Shown here: piece by piece, positions 23,452 through 34,541 of the stretch | Position numbering within the stretch: position 1 is the first letter of the stretch | How the letters are laid out: each line of letters begins with the position of its first letter | Assembly: GCF_014529535.1 (NCBI RefSeq) | Contig: NW_023503296.1 | Span: forward strand, 1,212,051 to 1,276,050 | DNA length: 64,000 bases | DNA from: Bradysia coprophila | Taxonomy: Eukaryota; Arthropoda; Insecta; Diptera; Sciaridae | Direction: 5' to 3' | Notes under the pieces: model-generated | What the model was told of the DNA's origin: nothing | Seen by the model: the letters and a program-made list of their open reading frames with translations, nothing else | Database searches by the model: none | Made by a program: the position numbers and the translations under genes

Positions 23452-26400
23452 TCACTTCCAATCTTCTGCATCTATGTTGGATAGTTTCAAATGTTGCAGT
23501 GTATTTCGAGCTGCAAGAAAAACAAGAAACATTTTATAACCGAAAAACAAAGGCTATGAAAGGTATGCCTACCTTCAAAATACCCGGTATCAGTTGGATT
23601 TTCCGGATTCGGTATAAACGGAGGAGTCACTGATTCCAAGTTGTCCCAATCCATGGATTCAAAAAATTTCATTTGATGAACTTCTTTGGCAGTGGGACGT
23701 AGCTTAGGATCTGTAGTTAAAAATAATTCGACAGCTGCGACAGCTTCGTCAGATAATGCTTCGTCATCTTGTGGCCATTCAATATCTGAAACGTAAACAC
23801 AAAATTGTGGAAATTGTTGAGAATTCAGGCGCGCAGAGTTCTATTTTGGTCGTATGGGGCAAAATTTTGGTAAACAAAAGAAATAAAAAAACCGTATGGG
23901 GCGACATGAAGTCGTATGGGGCATCTGCCCAATTCGCCCATAGGAAGTCGGCGCGCCTGTGAGAATTCTGTTGCAGTTTTAATCTAATGAGACGTCAACA
24001 TCGGAACTTTAATTAAAACTCGCAATTGGGCTTGCCACAACAAAAGTCCAGTCCGGCCCTGGCAGCCATTGCTCTACTTACTTCTATTTAAAATATTTTC
24101 GAAAACTTTCTGTGGTGTTTCATCGTTAAACGGAGGTATTCCAGTCATAAATTCGTAGAGACAAACACCGAGCGCCCACCAGTCTACTTCGGGTCCATGG
24201 CCACGACTATATAAATCATTCAATTCAATCAATCATAAAAACTCATTTTTCCGGAAATTTCATTTTGTACAGACCCTAAAAGCAATTCCGGCGACAAGTA
24301 GTCAGGAGTGCCCAGAATTCGTTCCGTTGCCGGCTCAGCACGCCGAACTGATTTCGGTGTTCTAAATGGTGTTTGACTGTTTTTTGGTGTGCCACTTTCA
24401 GTGTGGGCGTTTATCGGCGACATTGCAGGTTCATCCTAATTAGTTTCGGAATAGAAAGGAAGAAATTAGCTGGAGAACTTACACTCACCACAAATAAAGT
24501 GTCCACCATTCGCTCCATCTCAATTTAATTCAGAAGCGTTGTCAACATTTGTATGTAGCGCTGACATCGCGTGTGGAATAACCATGTAGTTGAGACAGAG
24601 TAAAAAGATGAAACTTTATTTGTGGTCACTGGTAACGCCAATTAATTCATTCAGATAAAGTTGTGTCGTAAATATGAATTAAGGTTTTCAGAGCCACAGC
24701 GCTTATATTTCGTTGGACAGTACAGCATGCCTGAAGGTATCATTTGTGACCGTGTAATAGTAGAACCTCTCGTACCTCAATTTTCTTCTTCATTTCCTCG
24801 GACGGTAAAATGAAGCGAGTCTTCTGTTTAAGTTTCAGTAGTCCTCCTCGTGACGTTTTTTGCGACGAAACTGGTGTTGAGAAAATTACTCCAGCCACGT
24901 TTAAATGTCGTCGGCCAGGCACCTCTTCATCGAATATGGACGTGGGATATCTGAAACAGCAAACATTTATCAGACATGTTCAGACATGAATAGAAAGCGG
25001 ACTTACTTCAGTACACTTTTTAACGGTGATTTCATCTTTGGCTTCTTCGGCGTGCTGCTGCCAATTTCCATTATTTCTATTTCCTGTGTCAGGCCCGTGC
25101 TGGAATTATCCTGGTACATGACCTCGTCATTGAGAAACTGGCGCTTACGTTTGTGCTTGATACTTCTGCAACGATGGAAAGTTTAGAAATGAAATGCAAA
25201 GCTGACATATTGTTGATGAAGTAACTCACTCTAAACCATTTGGCTGTTTGAAATGATTGCCGCCATTCGTCAGTGGCGATTGCACATTGTTTGAATTTGA
25301 ATCGCTTAGAGAATGTGTGTGACTAGTATCATTGCTTCTCGACGATTCAACGGCACCACTGTCACCATGCGTTGAAACTTCCACTTCGATTGCGGACAGT
25401 TCACAGTGTATCTGTGAGCTGATGTCGTATTTCCGACTAGATACATTTGACACGACCGAATCGTAGTCCTTTGAGCTTTTCTGGAAAGAAGAAGAAAATT
25501 GCGATGAGCAAACTCTCAATTCGGTGGAAGTGCTAATTTACCATGTAACCACTATCGAATGACAATTTCTGGTGATAATCGTCCACGGAAATATGCGCTT
25601 TATCGTCCAGTCTGAGCAAGTGCTGTGATAGCATGTTCTTACGCATCTAAATGACAAGTTAAATGATTTCAGTTAGATGCAGCTAATTTAATGACACAGG
25701 AAATGGGCTAACAACGAAACGCAAACAGTCAGTCATTGCATAGTTAGGATAAAACAGATTTGACTGTTCCGTTTCTCAAAGCATCCAATTGCTCTACATT
25801 CTATACTGAGTACTCAGGTTGGAACTGGACGGATCGGTTGACAAAATCGACTTACTGTTCACACCAGAAACACACATTTTCTACTAAAACGCAAACCGAG
25901 CAGAGACAACAAAATACCACACAGCAATACTGTACAAGAAAACATTGACGAACACTGAGAGCTAATCTTACAACTTACGTCATCAAAACTCTTTCTTCCG
26001 GCAACATTCTTAGAACTCATCACAGCCATATTCGATGAGATCGAACTACAGCTCGATGTTTTATCACCAAAATGGGTATTGCAAGTGGAATAAGATGACG
26101 ACGACTCTATCTGAGTTCACATAACAAATTTCAAGTTCAAAAATTGTTGAAAAAGGTAAAAAGAAACTGAAAATCAACCAATTGACACAACTACTTACAG
26201 CAGCCACGGACGAACGGTGCAAAAACGATGCGGTTATATCTTCGGCTGATTGAAATAGTGATACGCCCGATATGTTGCTATCGTCACGACTCGTCGGTTC
26301 TTGTGATCGGTCCAAATCACTTTCGGGAGATTCTAATCGATCGATGGGAAAGTCAGTCAACTTAAAGACGACACCAACCGGTTAATGAATGGAAACTTAC

Positions 26401-27326
26401 TTTGTCTCATTGCTCGCATTAAATTCGATGTTTTGGCATTTCCTGGCCGTTTTTCTGTTGATCCGAACGACAAATGGGATGTCAGCGACAACAATTGACC
26501 GGGTGTCCGAGTGCTTTGGATGCTGGGCGAACAATTGACTAGATCCGATATTTCCAGATCTCTGCTCAAGTCAATTTTACTCAATCCGAAATCGGTGAGT
26601 TTAACATGACCGGTAGCCGACAGTAGCATATTATCAGGCTTGATGTCGCGATGAACGATGCCATGACTGTGGAGATACTGTAAGGCTAGGGTGATTTCTG
26701 CGCAGTAGAATCGAGCCGCTTCTTCGTCGAAAAAACCGGACACAGTTAACAATGATTTCAAGTCACCGCCGACCATGTACTCCATGACCTGTAGGCAAAT
26801 AGTTAGCCAAAGTAAGAAAAATGAGCCGTTCGCTCGGATGTAAACAAACCCTTACCAAATACACGTTCGAAAGTGATTGCAGTGAATAAAACAATGTCAC
26901 ACAGAACGGACTTCGTGACAGTGCCAGGGCATTTCTTTCGGTGATCACTTGAGACACCATGTTTTTGTTTATCATCTCCGACTTTTTCATTTGCTGTTTG
27001 TGATCGATGAAAATTTGGTAAACGACAAACAAAGAAGCGATTTAACGACAAAGTCATACCTTGACAGCATACAGCTTGTTCTTATCAGTCAATTTATATG
27101 CCAGATAAACCTTTCCGAAAGCACCTCTGCTAATTGGCTTAATTATTCCAAATTCACTAATGCACGGTGCCTGTACAAATCGGAATTGTTATAGGCCATT
27201 CCATATTTAACAACTGACTAGCCTTACCTTTGACGATGATGTTAATGTTAATTTTTCCAAATTATTTAATTTCACATCGATGCTGGAATTGTGTTGTGGC
27301 TCTTGTGTCGAAATTTGTTGCTCCAT
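23452..27326 (-). CDS. gwl: Greatwall/MASTL serine/threonine kinase
   Basis: First exons (minus): 27326-27228, 27170-27060, 26993-26856, 26788-26401. Last exons: 24208-24082 (approximate start), 23785-23573, 23510-23452. N-lobe: [12 protein letters not shown] glycine loop, YAVKQM catalytic lysine, [10 protein letters not shown] hinge. Catalytic loop HRDIKPDN and Mg loop LTDFGLSKI are intact. Then comes a long Ser-rich insert of several hundred residues between kinase subdomains VII and VIII, the hallmark of greatwall. The C-lobe resumes with [17 protein letters not shown] and [15 protein letters not shown]; the tail ends [12 protein letters not shown], like MASTL. Known family role: mitotic kinase that phosphorylates endosulfine/ARPP19 to restrain PP2A-B55. 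Splicing of the insert (24.4-26.4 kb) is only partly resolved: after the exon ending 26401 the best phase-compatible acceptor is near 26336. Confidence 0.93.
23826..23959. mobile_element. 134 bp element in a greatwall intron, 8 bp TSD
   Basis: Ends CAGGCGCGC and GCGCGCCTG, flanked by perfect 8 bp direct repeats TGAGAATT (23818-23825 and 23960-23967). It lies wholly inside the intron 23786-24081. Inside, CGTATGGGGC occurs three times. The CAGG...CCTG ends and 8 bp TSD fit hAT-type non-autonomous elements. Confidence 0.85.
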
Positions 27327-27656
27327 TTTTCCGAATGACAGTAGCCGATCGAAATGACAGAAAGTGTAAGTTAAATACAAATAAAATTATAAAACCATAA
27401 CAATCGAACCACTTCAAAAAGTTTCGGTTCCACGGAATACAAACGAAAAAACTATAAATTCACTAATAAATTAATTGGCAGTTACTACAGTTACGAGCTC
27501 AAATCCAAAAATTTCATAATTTGACATATTATCAGACATACCAACCTGGCCAAAATGAAAAATATATTTTGGATTCGTACTTAGTCTAACATTAGGATGG
27601 AGCCACATAACCACTTTTTTACTTTTTATAATACTAGCGGGAATAATCCAACGAAT

Positions 27657-27968
27657 ATGCTATTGGCACCGGGTGCGCCAATAGTCTCTTTATAATACTG
27701 TGGCTAATGGCACCTGGTGCCAATAGTCTCTTTATTATACTGTGGCTAATGGCACCTGGTGCCAATAGTCTCTTTATTATACTGTGGCTAATGGCACCAG
27801 GTGCCAATAGTCTCTTTATAATACTGTGGCTAATCGCACCCGGTGCCATTAGCCATAGTATTATAAAGAAACTATTGACACCTGGTGCCATTAGCCACAG
27901 TATTATAAAGAAACTATTGGCACCTGGTGCCATTACCCACAGTATTATAAAGAGACTATTGGCACCCG
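27657..27968. repeat. 42 bp minisatellite arranged as an inverted repeat
   Basis: About four units of 42 bp (TGGCTAATGGCACCTGGTGC, then CAATAGTCTCTTTATTATACTG) run forward to about 27840. About three then run in reverse to 27968, making one large hairpin. Each unit also contains the palindrome GGCACCTGGTGCC. The same unit recurs at 30772-30930. Open frames such as APGANSLFIILWL are created by the repeat and are not genes. Confidence 0.9.
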
Positions 27969-27974
27969 GAAAAA

Positions 27975-28840
27975 TTTAAATCTGAATAAAAAATCCGAAT
28001 ATTTTGAAAACTAAACTTTACACAATACTAGGGAATCCATCTTTTTACAAAATGTAACGTAAGGGTAGTTTGTTCAATCTTAGGGAATTCGTCCCTTTAC
28101 AAAATTTAACGTAAAGGCGGATCGTTCGATCCTGAGGAATTCATCCTTTTACGAAATGTAACGAAAAGGTAGTTTGTTCGATCTTAGGAAATTCGTCCTT
28201 TTACGAAATTTAACGTAAAGGCGAATTGTTCGATCCTAAGGAATAAATCCTTTTACGAAATGTAACGTAAAGGTAGTTTGGTCGATCTTAGGGAACTTGC
28301 CCTTTTACGAAATTTAACGTAGAGGCGGATTGTTCGTTCTTAAGGAATTAATTCTTTTACGAAATGTAACGTAAAGACGGGTTGTTCGATACTAGGGAAT
28401 TAATCCCTTTACGAGGGATTTTGTAGAATACTAGGGAATTCATCTTTCTACGAAATTTAACGTAAAGGCGGTTTGTTCAATCCTGAGGAATTATTCCTTT
28501 TACGAAATTTAACGTAAAGGTAGTTTCATCGATCTTAGGGAATTCATCGTATTGAGATATGTAATGTGAAGGCGGATTGTTCGATACCTTTACGTTACAT
28601 TTCGTAAAAGGATGAATTCCTCAGGATCAAACAATCCGCCTTTACGTTAAATTTCGTAAAAGGACGAATTCCCTAAGATCGAACAAACTACCTTTACGTT
28701 ACATTTTGTAAAACGATGAGTTCTCAGGATCGAACAATCAGCCTTTACCTTACATTTTGTAAAAATATGAATTCCCTAGAATTCAAACAAGTTTAATTTT
28801 CAAAATGTCCGGATTTTTTATTCAAACTATTTGACGTAGA
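27975..28840. repeat. 52 bp satellite with alternating monomers inside an inverted frame
   Basis: From 28040, monomers of about 52 bp alternate between two types: AATGTAACGTAAAGGTAGTTT-like and AATTTAACGTAAAGGCGGATT-like, giving a 104 bp higher-order unit. Each monomer holds a dyad (CTTTTACG...CGTAAAGG). The array switches orientation near 28575 and runs in reverse to about 28765. Outside it, 27978-28018 and 28790-28837 are inverted copies (GAATAAAAAATCCG block), so the whole array sits in a larger inverted repeat. Confidence 0.85.
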
Positions 28841-29139
28841 CATCAGTCGATTATAAAATTTCCAAATAATCGGTACAATATTATAACGTTTTATCGATAA
28901 TCGATATATATCGACAGATAGCGACATTTACGTATTAACAGTCATTTTTTCCCGATTGTGAGTCGATTTTTATCGATTCACGTTTAACGTTCAATTGCTT
29001 GACTTTTTGAAAATATCGGTAATCGATTCTAATGTCATAATCTATTCTAAGGCAATAATCGATATTTTATCAATCGAAAGAATTTATGAGCCTTGTTTAG
29101 CATTACAAAGAAAGTTTTAGAGGTTTTTACAGATGGGGT

Positions 29140-29420
29140 GACTTTTCGACAAGGTCAATATCGACAGGGACGATAATATTGTTCAAAAAACGATATTATC
29201 GTTCGTAAATTTTTCACACAGGACGATATTATCGTTCTGGACGATATTATCAGCCAAATCGATATTATCGTCCAAACAATGCGTAAAAGGAAAACTTCTC
29301 TGATTTGAATGAAAATTTTAAATTTCCAAACAATTCTTAAAAGGAAAATAACTCGGGCGATATTATCGTTTAGTTGGACGATAATATCGTTCCTAACGAT
29401 ATTGACCGTGTAGAAATGTC
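29140..29420. repeat. Foldback element made of GATATTATCG repeats
   Basis: The ends are inverted copies (GACAAGGTCAATATCG at the left, CGATATTGACCGTGT at the right, with matching outer bases). Inside, CGATATTATCG or its complement CGATAATATCG occurs many times at irregular spacing. No ORF. Confidence 0.7.
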
Positions 29421-30194
29421 CCTCAACCCAGCCAGAAATCCGCTCAGCTGGTCCGTTTGATTATTTTATGGACGAGAAAAGTTTTCAAACATTTCAATCT
29501 TTTTGTGCTGCCTTCGTCTTAGATGACTTTTTATATCACATGGCCACCCTTCATTGCAGAAGTCACCCTCTTTTCCGTTGGACGTAGGCTTTATTGTCAC
29601 GGCTAAACTCGCGTCCGAAAGGTCAGCTACGTCACTGCTGGCACTGTTACCTGTCTTCAGGATCGTACATTTTTGAGAAAGGATTCTCGTAGAAAGATAT
29701 CATCAAAAGTAAAAGGCATCACTGAGCTGAAATTACAACACGTATCCGAAATTTTCATAAACTGCAGGCTCTTCTAAGCGCTATTCACATTTTAGAAATA
29801 GGTTTTATAAAAAAAGATGTCGAAAATAAAATACTAAAGATTCTTAGTCTAAAGAAATAAGAATTATTAGTAAAAATTCAAGAGTTGATCGATTTAACAT
29901 AAGAGTGTCATAGCGATCACTTTTTATGCGTTTTAGAGATCAATTCTTCCTTTCTTTTTTAAAATGTTAATAAATATCGATCAGTTTAAAGGCATACATA
30001 TTCGTAACCTGCGTCCTCCCTTTCCTACGAAACGTTTTTCAATACCATATTTCGAAAACTGCATCTAAATCTCATACGGTTTTTCAAAGTCACCCTCGAC
30101 GACCTAGCACGCTGATCCATCACATGCTGATTTAAAAAAACGGCTTTGGAGGGCTGAATTTGACTTATCGGAAGCTGATTTTGAAGATAAGTCT

Positions 30195-30345
30195 ACAAGG
30201 GCGATGTCGGGGAATCTCGCACACGCGATCATAGTATGCCTCCTTTTACGACATGTAACGAAAAGTCATGACTGTGCGAGATTCACCACTTAGATGTGAA
30301 TCTCGCACACCATGAATTTGTGTGGTGTGCGAGATTACCCTACCC
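30195..30345. repeat. Hairpins with AATCTCGCACAC motifs
   Basis: GGGGAATCTCGCACAC near 30210 pairs with GTGTGCGAGATTACCCTACCCC near 30340. Two more copies of the GAATCTCGCACA/TGTGCGAGATT motif lie between. One fragment (TTTTACGACATGTAACGAAAAG) matches the 52 bp satellite. Confidence 0.6.
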
Positions 30346-30660
30346 CACAAGGGCTGATCTGTCGGAAGTCGATGTACAAAAAGGCCTCATACGGCTGGCC
30401 AGCTGATCCGTCTGAGGTCGATTTTGAAACACGGCCTCGTAGGGCTGACCAGCTGATGCGTAGGATGTCGATTTTGAAAAACGGTCTCGTAGTGCTCACC
30501 AGCTAATCCATCGGAAGGCGATTTAAAAAAAACGGCCTCGTAGTACTGACCGGCTGATCCGTCGGAGGTCGATTTTGAAAAACGGCCTCGTAGGGCTCAC
30601 CAGCTGATCCGCCGGACGTCGATTTTGAAAAACGGCCTCGGAGGACTTTCCAGCTCATCG
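30345..30660. repeat. 50 bp tandem minisatellite
   Basis: About six units of 50-51 bp of the type AGCTGATCCGTCGGAGGTCG, ATTTTGAAAAACGGCCTCGT, AGGGCTGACC. A decayed unit or two continue to the left from about 30110. The array is more GC-rich than its surroundings. Confidence 0.85.
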
Positions 30661-30771
30661 GTTGGAGGCTGGGTGCTCCGAGATGCTCCCAGGTGCACCG
30701 AGATGCTCCGAGATCCACCGAGCGGCGTCGTAGTGCACCGACGTTGGGTTTTATATGTATAGATTTTAATT

Positions 30772-30930
30772 TTTCCGGGTGCCAATAGTCTTTTTGTAAT
30801 ACTGTGGCTAATGGCACCGGGTGTCAATAGTCTCTTTATAATACTGCACTGGGTGCGATTAGCATTAGTATAATATGGCACCCGGTGCCATTAGCCACAG
30901 TATTATAAAAAGACTATTGCCAATAGTCTC
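30772..30930. repeat. Second block of the 42 bp minisatellite unit
   Basis: Two forward and one reverse unit of the GGCACCxGGTGCC / AATAGTCTCTTTATAATACTG repeat, preceded by TTTTTCCGGGTGCCAATAG. It mirrors the edge of the block at 27657-27968, so the two blocks may be the ends of one composite element of about 3.3 kb. Confidence 0.75.
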
Positions 30931-31429
30931 TTCCATAATCCAAAGTATTTATAGATTGATTCTTAAATTTTTCATCTTCATAGCAGATGAATTCTTTTGT
31001 ATCTGTTCCCGCGTATCTATTAAAATCAAAGTATATAAGCACTGAAGGTACCACAGAACCTCAGGGAATAGCAAGAAATACGGATCCCGACTTTCGGGTG
31101 AATATAAGAGATTTATAATGTTGCATCTGTGATGTTTGGCGTAATAATGTTATCAGAACTGCGTTGCTCAGTATAACATTTTCTGTGTTGACTATTGAGA
31201 TGCAGTCTAACAAAGTGAATTTTACTAGATTTTACTTGTGCCCAACATTATGAAAATTATATTCACCCGCGTGTTTTTGCGGATCTGCGATACCTTCACC
31301 TTCCATTCTGTGATTTTTCTTAATTTTTTGTTCTCGAAAATTCTGTTTTTTCTTACAGTGTGTTCAAACTAAATTAGAACATCGTAAAGATTTTTTAGAG
31401 TTACTAAAGTCAAGGTGGGCGGAGGTAAT

Positions 31430-31650
31430 GCCATATATAGCCGAATCAGGTGTGCATTGGCACGAAAGTTCGCTATAAACGCCATCTCTACCTATTTTTA
31501 AAATCACAAAATTGCTTAGAAACCTGGGCCATCTGTTTTGTGATAGCCACAACATTTTCATGTTGTGTCAACAATTTAGCATCGCACTATTGTGCTAGGC
31601 CGCGGGTGAATGGCGTTACCTCCGCCCCATATGCCCATATATTTACCATG
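31430..31650. repeat. Dispersed repeat related to 15270-15400
   Basis: It shares GCTATAAACGCCATCTC, AAATTGCTTAGAAACC and GGCCATCTGTTTTGTGATAG-like sequence with 15270-15400. It is bounded by GGGCGGAGGTAATGCCATATAT and its rough complement ATGGCGTTACCTCCGCCC, so the copy may be a 220 bp inverted-ended element. Confidence 0.65.
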
Positions 31651-32164
31651 ACTAAAGTCTTTAATGTCAAATAACAAATGTGCGTCCGTTTCACGCTTTT
31701 CTCAGGCGTACTTTTTATTTTGAATTTTTCGTCATTTTCAATTTTTTATGTTTTGCCACAGAAAGTGTTCTATTTTAGGTTTTATTGCTTTATTTTATAA
31801 TTTGGAAGCAAATAAAAGAATCAATAGAAGTCACGGTGAGCTTGAAAATGTCCATACCTGATATGACGGGCTTATGAATTTTTTATCGATATTAGTAGAG
31901 GGCAGCTCCATGATTAAGAATCACATAATATTAAACTCAAGTGTACTTCAAAATTTTGAGATAGACGAATTTTTCTTTGTTTGGGATCTAGGTCAATTTT
32001 TTTTCGCTCTACATTTGAATTGCTGAGTTAGAGTCTCACCTTTCCAACGATACCAAACATGCTGTGTTTCAACAGTGAACAATAGTCATTTGTGTACCTG
32101 TTTTGGACGATTGATTTTAGGCAATTTCGCAGATTGTAGGCCGAACGAAGTGAGCACATGTGAG

Positions 32165-32345
32165 AGGGCCGGAAACCCGAGAAAATTCGAAAAATTGCCC
32201 TCATTTTCGGCCCCGAAGCATGAAAATAACTTTCTTACTCTGAACATGCATGAAAACTCAGCAAAGGGCCGAAAACTCGAGAAAAAATCAAAAATTGCCC
32301 TCTTCGGGGCCGAAACGAAACATGAAAAATACATTTTTTTGATAC
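32165..32345. repeat. Tandem duplication, period about 105 bp
   Basis: Two diverged units share GGGCCGAAAACTCGAGAAAA, AAAATTGCCCTC, GGGGCCGAA and CATGAAAA. Overlapping open frames on both strands across this stretch result from its composition. Confidence 0.6.
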
Positions 32346-32818
32346 CAACATTGAAAAATGATACTTTCGCCCCGCATATGAGGGGCGAAAGTAAAAAAAT
32401 GCATCCCACGGGGAGAAAGTACTTAACGAAGAGCGAACGCAACTGAACGAACAGCGAAAGTGACTGACGTCACAGAAAATGAGAGAAATGAGTCGAGTTG
32501 TCAACAAAATCCGCTCATATTATGCAGAATACTTTGATCAAAATTGTAAAACACTGTGCGCCAGTGTTCTTATTGAAATTAGCATACAAAGTTGATACTT
32601 TGTGTTACTGAATGATTTGTTAGTTATATCTTAATTTTTGTGTGTGTTATTGTTGTGATGGCTAAATTATTAAATTTTTCATATACCAGGGGGCTGCCGC
32701 CCCCTGGACCCCCGCATTTTCTGGCTAAATGCCTTTTTATTTCAACATTTTGTTGCGATGTTTGCGATACGTATCAATTTTCAATGTTGGTATCAAAAAA
32801 AATAGTATGAACGACTCG

Positions 32819-32925
32819 GGGCAAAAGTAAAAAAATTCAACCTGTGCGATTAGAGCCCTTGCCTTCGGCGCGGGCTCCAACTCTCGCACACGGTTGAATT
32901 TTTTTACTTTCGCCCCTTGTCATTC
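32819..32925. repeat. 107 bp hairpin, GGGGCAAAAGTAAAAAAATTC ends
   Basis: Inverted arms GGGGCAAAAGTAAAAAAATT and AATTTTTTTACTTTCGCCCC, extending through CAACC/GGTTG. The loop is GC-rich (CCTTCGGCGCGGGC). A further left-arm copy (GGGACAAAAGTAAAGAAATT) begins near 33036. Confidence 0.7.
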
Positions 32926-33174
32926 AATGTACTATCTCACGCAAAGAAACGATACCTAGATGGCGCGCGCAAGTCTTTCTAACGTAGCGTCATTTTCATA
33001 CAAGGAAGCATTGAATAGTTATTTGGATCACAAGGGACAAAAGTAAAGAAATTCAACCTGCTTGCGTGAATTTCGGTAATTTTTGCAGGGTACACATGCA
33101 TCTAATGTCAAAAAAGATACATGAAATAGCGAGGGGAAACAACAACGGAAAATCCTGTCGCACCGCCATTCGCA

Positions 33175-33310
33175 TGTCGTTCGCTCTTATTCTCCATTCA
33201 TTCTCTCACATTTTCCCTCCATTTGCTCATATTTTCCCTTCATTCGCTTAAAATTTACCGTCGTTCGTTCCAGTCATTTGTTCATATTTCCCTTCATTCG
33301 CTCCAATGGC
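33175..33310. repeat. Short degenerate tandem repeat
   Basis: Repeated blocks of the type CCATTCGCTCATATTTTCCC, period about 25-30 bp, four to five degenerate units. Confidence 0.6.
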
Positions 33311-34079
33311 GAATACAGCCTGTCCCACCATTCGCTCTTGCTGTTTCCCCCTCGTGAAATAGTGAACTTCCGTATGGGGCTAACACTGAAAATACATACA
33401 CCGCACGAGCCAATCTCAGTTTCATATTAAGTTGGCAGAATTTGATGTCTCGTCTGTCTTTCTTCTTCTTCTTTGAACTTTACAAAACTTTTAAGCTAGC
33501 GAGTAAGTTTATAAAGACACTCATGTTGCAAATAATTTTGTAACATAATTTTCTTGTAATACTTTAAAGAAGCATAGATACGTTTTAAAATTACGTTGAA
33601 GACAGTGATTTCCGACGATTTCGCGTGTCGCACAAAAACAAGCAGTCTTCAACATGTAACGTATACGCTACGCTATACACTATAAATCAATTTTTAAATA
33701 TTCAAATATTTCGAGCGAAAATGAAGCACTACTGTCTGCTGTGTCTCGACTTGATTTGGTTGCGTACATTCAATATAATGTACGTAATGTACTCATGTCA
33801 CTCGTGTCACTCATGACTCTTACAAAGTCATTCTTTAAATCGGCAGGCTGTAGAGTGACTCTAATCGGCAGGTATAAAAAATAGAATTAATTATTTCGGT
33901 TTATGTTCTTCAACCATTAAAAAAAAATTCTATTAGTAATTGGAAACACTGCTGCTTGGCTTAGTTGTCATATGCTATTCGAATTAAGTCTTGTCTGCAA
34001 ATACCAGTACGACGTTTGCTCGGATTGCTCGTCAATTATGTCGAATTAATCCACCACCTCATTCCCTTTTTAGATTGAA

Positions 34080-34541
34080 GTGAGAACAATGAAAAGGTAT
34101 ACAAGGCTTCCACTTACACTGTACAGAATCCAACCCAAACTGCCAGTGGCTTTACGCGACTACGACAGTCAAATTGCTAAGGCAAGAACATCGTTCGACT
34201 TGAAATTGGATGAAAAAGGATTTGTACAACCAGTAGCGGAGGGAACACTCTTCACCACGCCGAATGGAATGTCCTTACGTCCTGCCAGTGATACTATGAT
34301 TCAAATCCTCAAGTCTTTTAGAGGAACGCCAATGATTTATCATTTCGCCTGCGGTATGGAACTGCCAAAATTGTTTGTTGTGTATCATGAACACACAGAT
34401 CATTATTCCTTACAAACAACCGAACCTATCACGCTCCAAGAATTCAATGCTCGACTAACCGAACTTCTTCGATGCCTCCCAGTGCAGACGAAACAGCAAT
34501 TTCTTGATCAAATGGACGACATTAATGATCAAGACAATTAG
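34080..34541 (+). CDS. Tse2-like ADP-ribosyltransferase-domain protein, uninterrupted ORF
   Basis: A 153-residue frame with no intron in the coding part. It resembles the Tse2-type ADP-ribosyltransferase domain, known from bacterial type VI effectors and from many fungal proteins. Landmarks: LTLYRIQPK near residue 12, LRDYD at 25, PNGMSLRP at 61-68, then ELPKLFVVYHEHTDHYSLQ ending at residue 112, and LTELL at 126. The length equals a stand-alone domain. There is no signal peptide or membrane segment, so a cytoplasmic product is expected. A pyrimidine tract and AG (34062-34073) just before the start could be the acceptor of a 5' UTR intron; AATAAA occurs about 370 bp downstream. No immunity partner was recognised nearby. 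Family assignment is from motif recall and not from a search. An unrelated short conserved insect protein is the main alternative. Confidence 0.65.
   Translation: MRTMKRYTRLPLTLYRIQPKLPVALRDYDSQIAKARTSFDLKLDEKGFVQPVAEGTLFTTPNGMSLRPASDTMIQILKSFRGTPMIYHFACGMELPKLFVVYHEHTDHYSLQTTEPITLQEFNARLTELLRCLPVQTKQQFLDQMDDINDQDN

Larger units (their letters stand above)
27327..34079. other. Repeat-dense intergenic block
   Basis: No gene was found between greatwall and the Tse2-like gene. About half of the block is satellite, minisatellite or foldback DNA, listed separately. The spans 29430-30100, 30930-31400 and 31560-32060 contain nothing I can support. Confidence 0.5.

Noticed and set aside
27634-27979. 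Overlapping frames on both strands reading APGAxSxFIILWL repeats
   Set aside because: They follow from a 42 bp minisatellite whose length is a multiple of three; there are no splice or start features.
32075-32507. Long overlapping frames on both strands
   Set aside because: The sequence is a tandem repeat with balanced composition. Neither frame has recognisable domains or flanking gene signals.
32688-32735. GC-rich stretch GGGGGCTGCCGCCCCCTGG
   Set aside because: Possibly a terminator-like hairpin or a bacterial fragment, but it is a short isolated palindrome in a repeat-rich region with no coding or transcription context.
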